This document shows positions 63,469 through 64,000 of a DNA stretch of 64,000 bases, one piece after another. The position numbers were made by a program, and so were the translations under genes. This stretch comes from Sthenelais limicola (lineage: Eukaryota > Annelida > Polychaeta > Phyllodocida > Sigalionidae), in assembly GCA_942159475.1 (NCBI GenBank), contig OW804094.1, positions 13,832,132 to 13,896,131 of the forward strand, read 5' to 3'. Positions within the stretch are counted from its first letter, which is position 1. Each line of letters starts with the position of its first letter. A model generated the notes under the pieces. The model made no database searches. It saw only the letters and a program-made list of their open reading frames with translations, and had not been told where the DNA came from.

Positions 63469-64000
63469 GGAATTTCCAAAGGTTGCCTTTAGGATGGCAA
63501 ATATATATGCGAATCTGTGAAGATGAACATCAATTACATAATCTAAATTATCCGTAGACAGTCTGCGAAAAATTAACTTGCGATTATGAGATGGACACAG
63601 ACATCACATAGGACCAATTCGTGTAATTGAAACTCATAGAAACATTGTATCATGCAATCAGAAAATAAGAATTCGGAATGGAAAAATTGTACGTTTAAGA
63701 TGTAATAAATATCCATAAGATTCTACTCATACTTGCAAGTATCTATTTATCATGTTATCAGTGTTAAATCTGCCTTGGTTATAGGTTTTCCACTCTCATG
63801 AACGGGTTCGAATGGAAAAATTACATATTTTACATATTTTCTTCAATAGATTTTTCCTGTGTAGTCATACCTTATAATTAATGTTTCTCGTATATTCTGA
63901 ACAAATGCGTACCCACTTTTCTATACCTATGATGAATATTTAGGAAATTACAGCCATTAAATATATTGAAAAATAAACCTTCAGACCAAAATATTGAATA
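63469..64000 (+). other. 3' UTR region of GIMAP-like gene 2
   Basis: AT-rich sequence with AATAAA at about 63703 (gtaataaatatcc) and 63973 (aaataaacc). No new coding frame before the window ends. Confidence 0.5.

Overview
The window is from a metazoan nuclear genome. It has spliced genes with consensus GT/AG junctions, AATAAA signals, AT-rich intergenic DNA and a very dense load of animal-type mobile elements: LINEs of three kinds, a Penelope-like element, DNA-transposon relics, MITEs and a tRNA-derived SINE. The AIG1/GIMAP-like GTPases, a SAMD3-like gene, a class A GPCR and a dispersed repeat ending in ACTC units fit a marine invertebrate. A mollusc or other lophotrochozoan is my guess, not a demonstrated assignment.

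Layout. 0-5 kb holds a small hypothetical ORF and a three-exon minus-strand gene for an acidic, PPxY-bearing protein. 7-12.2 kb is a graveyard of retroelements, all on the minus strand: a frameshifted Penelope-like RT, an envelope-like ORF split by a small LINE insertion with an 11-bp target duplication, and a decayed transposase. 12.8-15.8 kb has a GC-rich repeat, a perfect 46-bp inverted repeat and a MULE-like transposase remnant. 16.0-21.2 kb (minus) is one long LINE whose reading frames run in order: L1-type ORF1 (coiled coil plus RRM-like), a NADAR domain, an SGNH hydrolase, and an endonuclease-RT ORF with an in-frame RT deletion. 22.7-34.6 kb holds Cys/His-rich zinc-finger exons, a frameshifted cut-and-paste-type transposase and a nine-exon SAMD3-like gene, the last with a 2.27-kb LINE in one intron. 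35-47 kb is packed with two MITE families, a single-exon GPCR and a nested TA-flanked transposon carrying a SINE. 52.0-54.6 kb is an L1/Tx1-like LINE with a clear target duplication and a nested insertion. 55-63.5 kb carries two divergently transcribed GIMAP-like GTPase genes that share intron positions.

Working together. The GIMAP pair looks like a local duplication of an innate-immunity-type GTPase family. The GPCR, SAMD3-like gene and PPxY gene have no evident link to each other. Most of the sequence is explained by successive, nested transposition. The most unusual unit is the LINE at 16-21 kb, which combines NADAR and SGNH hydrolase domains.
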